NCBI GenBank assembly: GCA_022827045.1
Contig: JAJDTQ010000114.1
Coordinates: 1 to 9,092, forward strand
DNA: 9,092 bases
Direction of reading: 5' to 3'
Source of the DNA: Candidatus Binatia bacterium
Lineage (GTDB): Bacteria > Desulfobacterota_B > Binatia > UBA9968 > JAJDTQ01
How positions within the stretch are numbered: the stretch's first letter is position 1; each line of letters starts with the position of its first letter. Both the position numbers and the translations under genes were made by a program. The notes under the pieces are model-generated. The model searched no databases. It saw nothing but the letters and a program-made list of their open reading frames with translations, and was not told where the DNA came from. Shown here in pieces: positions 5,861 through 9,092 of this stretch.

Positions 5861-7596
5861 CGATCCGCGACGAGGAAATCGGCCGGCAACTGCGCTTGGG
5901 CGAGGACAGCTACTGGGAATTCAAACGGATCGAGTTCCGCGGCAACACCCCGACCAGCCCGCGGAGGGACGATCTCGCGGACGAACTGGGCGCTTTCGCC
6001 AACGCGGACGGCGGCGTAATGCTGTGCGGGGTAGCCGACGACGGAACGATCCAGGGCATGTCGCGGGAACAGATGGTGTCTCTGGACCACCTGCTGGTGG
6101 AGGTGAGCACCGACGTCATCGAGCCGCCGTTGCGCATCGAGGTCCATCACCGGGAACTCGACGGCAAGGCATTCGTGCTGGTGGAGGTGCCGCGTGGCGA
6201 GGCCCTGCACGAGCGGAGCGGGCGGGCGTTCGTCCGGGTGGGTGCGACCAAGCGCCGCCTGCGCGGAGACGAAGGACTGAGGTTGGCGCAGAATCGCGCG
6301 CAGAGCCGTTATCTGTGGTTCGACAAGCAGGTCGTGCCGAAGACAGGATTCGAGACGCTCAATGAGCGCCTGTGGGAGCCGCTGCTCAGCGTGGCCGGTG
6401 CGACCGACCCGCGCCGCGGACTGATGAATCTCCGCCTCCTGGCGCAGGATGAAGCCGGTGTGGATCGGGCCACTGTTGCCGGCATACTGCTTTGTGCCCC
6501 TTCGCCGCAGGATTGGTTGCCGCAAGCGACCATCGCGGCGACCCACTACCGCGGATTGGATCGCGCCTCGGGCCAGTTGGACGCGCAGGAAATCGCCGGT
6601 CCGCTTTCCGCCCAAATCGCGGACGCCGTCCAGTTCGTGGTGCGCAACATGCGCGTGGCGGCGCGCAAGATTCCGGAACGGGAGGATGTTCCGCAGTATA
6701 GCAAGGCCGCCGTGTTCGAAGCGGTGGTCAACGCGGTCGCGCACCGGGATTACTCGATGTCTTCGCGGCGAATCAGACTGTCCATGTTCAAGGACCGCCT
6801 GGAGATCGATTCGCCTGGACAGCTTCCGAACGGCATGACCATCGAAGGCATGGAAGCCAGCCAGGCAACCCGCAATGAGGTAATCGCTTCCGTGTTCGGT
6901 CGCATTCCCGTCGGCAACGTGGCGGGGTCGGACCATCGCAGCTACCTGATGGAGCGCCGGGGAGATGGCGTGTCGATCATCCGCAAGGAAACGCGCGAAG
7001 CCACCGGCACGCTCCCAGAATACCAAGTGGTCGACGAGTCGAGTCTGGTGCTCCGCATGCCCGCGGCAAGACTCGACCTCGTTCCCGCTGACGCGACAGT
7101 CACAGTGCATTCCGGAGGCGAGCCTCTGCCCGGCATTGAAGTTCTCGCACTCTTCCCGAACAAGACGTGGGTGCGCGCTACCACCGACGAGGCAGGGGAG
7201 GCGGCGCTGGACCTGTACACGACGCATCTTCCGATGACCGTCTACGCCGCGGGGCCGGGGTATGCCGCCGGGCTTGAGCAAGTGTGGACACCCAGCCAAG
7301 GTGGCCTGCTGCTCGAACTCGAACCGCTCGCGTCCGGCGGCGCGGCCATATTCGCCCAGAGCACCGGGCACATCCCTGGCCTGCGCGGGCGGCTGAACCC
7401 CATACGCGATACGTCCGACCGAACCTATCTCTATGCGGACAACATTGCCATCGACGAGGGACGGCAGCAGCCAGTGCCGTTTCGGTTAGGCAAACCGTTA
7501 CGGCTGACGGATGCCCATGGCGCCGAGCTTTCGGTCACGATCGTTGACATCGTCGGGAGGTCTGCGCTGGTCGAGTACCGGCCGTTTGAAGCGTGA
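5857..7596 (+). CDS. Schlafen/AlbA_2 domain and GHKL-type ATPase protein with Ig/transthyretin-like C-terminal extension
   Basis: This 579-residue cytoplasmic protein starts at ATG with AGAGG seven bases upstream and an in-frame stop (5776-5778) before it. The N-terminal AlbA_2 (Schlafen, formerly AAA_4) domain spans about 12-145, with YWEFKRIEF (19-27), DDLADELGAFANADGG (38-53) and VRVGATKRRL (127-136). A RecG-like HATPase_c_4 domain spans about 245-385: FEAVVNAVAHRDYS (287-300) is the N-box, IDSPGQLPNG (317-326) the G1 box, and MERRGDGVSII (365-375) the G2-like box. Residues about 410-485 (VTVHSGGEPLPGIEVLALF, then TTDEAGEAALDL) resemble a carboxypeptidase-regulatory/Ig-like beta-sandwich. 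A last module has RGRLNPIRDTSDRTYLYADN (510-529) and LVEYRPF. Bacterial AlbA_2-ATPase proteins are poorly characterised and often sit in defence or restriction loci. A nuclease or nucleic-acid-binding sensor role is inference. It converges with the DppC-like gene across 24 bases. Confidence 0.86.
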   Translation: MTIRDEEIGRQLRLGEDSYWEFKRIEFRGNTPTSPRRDDLADELGAFANADGGVMLCGVADDGTIQGMSREQMVSLDHLLVEVSTDVIEPPLRIEVHHRELDGKAFVLVEVPRGEALHERSGRAFVRVGATKRRLRGDEGLRLAQNRAQSRYLWFDKQVVPKTGFETLNERLWEPLLSVAGATDPRRGLMNLRLLAQDEAGVDRATVAGILLCAPSPQDWLPQATIAATHYRGLDRASGQLDAQEIAGPLSAQIADAVQFVVRNMRVAARKIPEREDVPQYSKAAVFEAVVNAVAHRDYSMSSRRIRLSMFKDRLEIDSPGQLPNGMTIEGMEASQATRNEVIASVFGRIPVGNVAGSDHRSYLMERRGDGVSIIRKETREATGTLPEYQVVDESSLVLRMPAARLDLVPADATVTVHSGGEPLPGIEVLALFPNKTWVRATTDEAGEAALDLYTTHLPMTVYAAGPGYAAGLEQVWTPSQGGLLLELEPLASGGAAIFAQSTGHIPGLRGRLNPIRDTSDRTYLYADNIAIDEGRQQPVPFRLGKPLRLTDAHGAELSVTIVDIVGRSALVEYRPFEA

Positions 7597-7620
7597 TGGG
7601 TACGGCTACGGTCCGACGGG

Positions 7621-8532
7621 TTACCGGACCCGCGGGTCCAGCGCGTCGCGCAGCCCGTCGCCCATGTAGTTCACGCTCAATACAGTAAGCGAAATGGCCA
7701 GGCCAGGCCAGAGGACGCGCGCGGGGGCGATTTCGAGGAACGGGACGCCGTCGAAGAGCAGCCGGCCCCAGGTGGGGAAATCGGATGGGAAGCCCAGGCC
7801 CAGGAAGCTCAGGGCGCTCTCGGTGATAATGGCGTTGGCGATGCCCAGGGTGGCGGCGACGGTGATGGGGCTCAGGGCATTGGGGAGGACGTGGCGCAGG
7901 ATGATGTAGCGCGGGGCCGCGCCGACGCCGCGGGCGGCGGTGACGAACTCCCGCTCCTTGACGGCCAGCACCTCGCCGCGCACCAGCCGGGCGGTCTGCA
8001 TCCAGCTCGTCAGGCCGATGACCGCCACGATCAGGATGAAGATACCGGCCTCGGGTCCCAGGGCGGCGCGCAGCGGATCCCGGAACAGCATGATGCCCAC
8101 CAGCAGCAGCGGCAGCACCGGCAGCGCCAGGAAGAGGTCGGTGAAGCGCATGAGCGGACCGTCGAGCCGGCGGAAGAAACCGGCCATGACGCCGACGAAG
8201 GTGCCGAGGGTCAGCGACAGCACCATGGCGGCGACCCCCACGGCCAGGGAGATCTGCCCGCCCGCCAGCACCCGCGCCAGCGTATCACGGCCGAGGTTGT
8301 CGGTGCCCATGGGATGCGCCAGCGAGATGCCCTGGTTCCGGGACAGGTAGTCGAGATACTGGGGATCGACGCCGTAGACGGCGGCGCCGAGCAATACCCC
8401 CAGCGCCGTCAACGCGAACACGGCGGCGCCGGCCACCGCGCCCTTGTGGCGCCGGAACTGCTGCCACACGCCCTGGGCGGGAGGGCGGTGTCGCGGCCCC
8501 CGGGGGGCGGGGTCCGTGGAGCCGTCAATCAT
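7621..8532 (-). CDS. dppC: Peptide/nickel-type ABC importer permease, DppC/OppC family
   Basis: This inner-membrane subunit of an importer for peptides or similar solutes has 303 residues, normal for the family. Residues 1-30 form a cytoplasmic N-tail with QFRRHKGAVAG before the first membrane helix (about 32-53). HPMGTDNLGRDTLARVLAGG (73-92) is the hallmark of DppC/OppC. Further helices lie at about 95-120, 130-150, 163-180, 222-245 and 275-290. The ATPase-contacting EAA loop is EREFVTAARGVGA (193-205) followed by RHVLPNALSPI (213-223). The C-terminus GDGLRDALDPRVR is typical. The start has GAGGA six bases upstream and overlaps the DppB-like stop by eight bases. No ATPase gene (dppD/dppF) follows; the next gene converges. 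Substrate cannot be told from permeases. Confidence 0.95.
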   Translation of the reverse strand: MIDGSTDPAPRGPRHRPPAQGVWQQFRRHKGAVAGAAVFALTALGVLLGAAVYGVDPQYLDYLSRNQGISLAHPMGTDNLGRDTLARVLAGGQISLAVGVAAMVLSLTLGTFVGVMAGFFRRLDGPLMRFTDLFLALPVLPLLLVGIMLFRDPLRAALGPEAGIFILIVAVIGLTSWMQTARLVRGEVLAVKEREFVTAARGVGAAPRYIILRHVLPNALSPITVAATLGIANAIITESALSFLGLGFPSDFPTWGRLLFDGVPFLEIAPARVLWPGLAISLTVLSVNYMGDGLRDALDPRVR

Positions 8533-9092
8533 AGCGAATCCTCGGATCCAGCACGCCGTAGAGCACGTCGGCCACGAGATTGAACCCCACGATCAGCACC
8601 GCGAAGATGAAGGTCACCGTCTGGACGGTGGGGATGTCGCCGCCCTCGATGGCGCCGATGAGCAACTGGCCGACGCCGTTGATGCGGAAGATCTGCTCGG
8701 TGATGATGGCGCCGGCGAAGGTCGTCGGCAGCCCCAGGGCGATGACCGTCACCACCGGGATCAGGCTGTTGCGCAGCACGTGGACGACAATGACGGCGCG
8801 CTCCGCCACCCCCTTGGCGCGGGCCGTGCGCACGTAGTCCTGGTTCAGGTTCTCGAGCACCGAGGAGCGGGTGAAGCGGCTGAGCTGCGCCGCATTGAAG
8901 AGCCCCAGCACCATCACCGGCATCGCCATCTGGCGGACCTGGACGAGAAAGCTCTCCAGGTCCGTGACCCGGTGGGTGGTGTCATAGATGGAAGGGAACC
9001 AGTCGAGCCATACGCTGAAAACCACGATGAGGACCGTTCCGGTGAAGAAGGTCGGCACGGAGAACCCCACCATGGTGATGAAGGTGCCCGCC
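8525..9092 (-). CDS. dppB: Peptide/nickel-type ABC importer permease, DppB/OppB family, N-terminus beyond window
   Basis: This is the partner permease of the DppC-like protein. The last 188 residues are visible of a protein usually 305-340 long; the frame is open to the right edge, so an ATG at 9073 is internal and not the start. The visible part begins AGTFITMVGFSVPTFFTGTV, the membrane helix following the conserved cytoplasmic loop. It then has the EAA loop NQDYVRTARAKGV (83-95) with RNSLIP (107-112), then TEQIFRINGVGQLL (131-144) and the C-terminus VLDPRIRYD (180-188), all diagnostic of DppB/OppB. The stop overlaps the next gene's start by eight bases. A periplasmic binding-protein gene and possibly the ATPases are expected upstream, outside the window. 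Confidence 0.94.
   Translation of the reverse strand, partial: AGTFITMVGFSVPTFFTGTVLIVVFSVWLDWFPSIYDTTHRVTDLESFLVQVRQMAMPVMVLGLFNAAQLSRFTRSSVLENLNQDYVRTARAKGVAERAVIVVHVLRNSLIPVVTVIALGLPTTFAGAIITEQIFRINGVGQLLIGAIEGGDIPTVQTVTFIFAVLIVGFNLVADVLYGVLDPRIRYD

Noticed and set aside
5731..7371. 546-residue minus-strand open frame opposite the Schlafen gene
   Set aside because: The translation is histidine- and arginine-rich with no domain, and the plus-strand protein has clear AlbA_2 and ATPase motifs and a proper ribosome binding site.
7610..7630. GGTCCG/CGGACC inverted repeat across the DppC stop codon as a terminator for the convergent genes
   Set aside because: The stem is only six pairs with a nine-base loop, there is no T-run on either strand, and it overlaps coding sequence.

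Overview
The window is visibly GC-rich, and its genes are typical of a free-living, metabolically versatile Gram-negative bacterium, probably an uncultured soil, marine or sponge-associated proteobacterium-like lineage. The sequence alone does not fix the taxon. No RNA gene, CRISPR array, transposase or integrase is visible.

Left part, minus strand (about 1-2492). This is a molybdenum hydroxylase operon of the aerobic CO-dehydrogenase/xanthine-dehydrogenase family in the order FAD subunit (M), 2Fe-2S subunit (S), Mo-cofactor subunit (L). The genes overlap by 11 and 4 bases, so they are translated as one unit. The L gene runs off the left edge just before the active-site loop that would separate true CO dehydrogenase (form I) from CoxL-like enzymes (form II), so the substrate is open.

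Middle part (about 2493-7596). This is a mixed stretch of mostly uncharacterised genes. It holds a small membrane/coiled-coil protein, possibly coupled to a 31-codon upstream ORF. Next come a short beta-propeller-like protein on plus and, converging on it, a 565-residue TPR-type protein on minus that starts at GTG. After a 395-base divergent spacer comes a plus-strand Schlafen/AlbA_2-ATPase protein with an unusual C-terminal extension. The spacer contains spaced short repeats and a hairpin. Its last bases encode a 20-residue tail resembling the C-terminus of a type I restriction specificity subunit (HsdS), whose stop codon overlaps the Schlafen start as ATGA. The Schlafen gene may therefore be the survivor of a decayed type I restriction-modification island.

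Right part, minus strand (7621-9092). Two inner-membrane permeases of a peptide/nickel-type (Dpp/Opp) ABC importer lie here. DppB-like is cut by the right edge and overlaps DppC-like by 8 bases. No ATPase gene follows DppC; the Schlafen gene converges on it instead.

The cox-like operon and the ABC permeases look like ordinary metabolic genes. The middle stretch is accessory in character and holds the most interesting material: the Schlafen fusion, the putative HsdS remnant, the possible coupled micro-ORF and the structured spacer.
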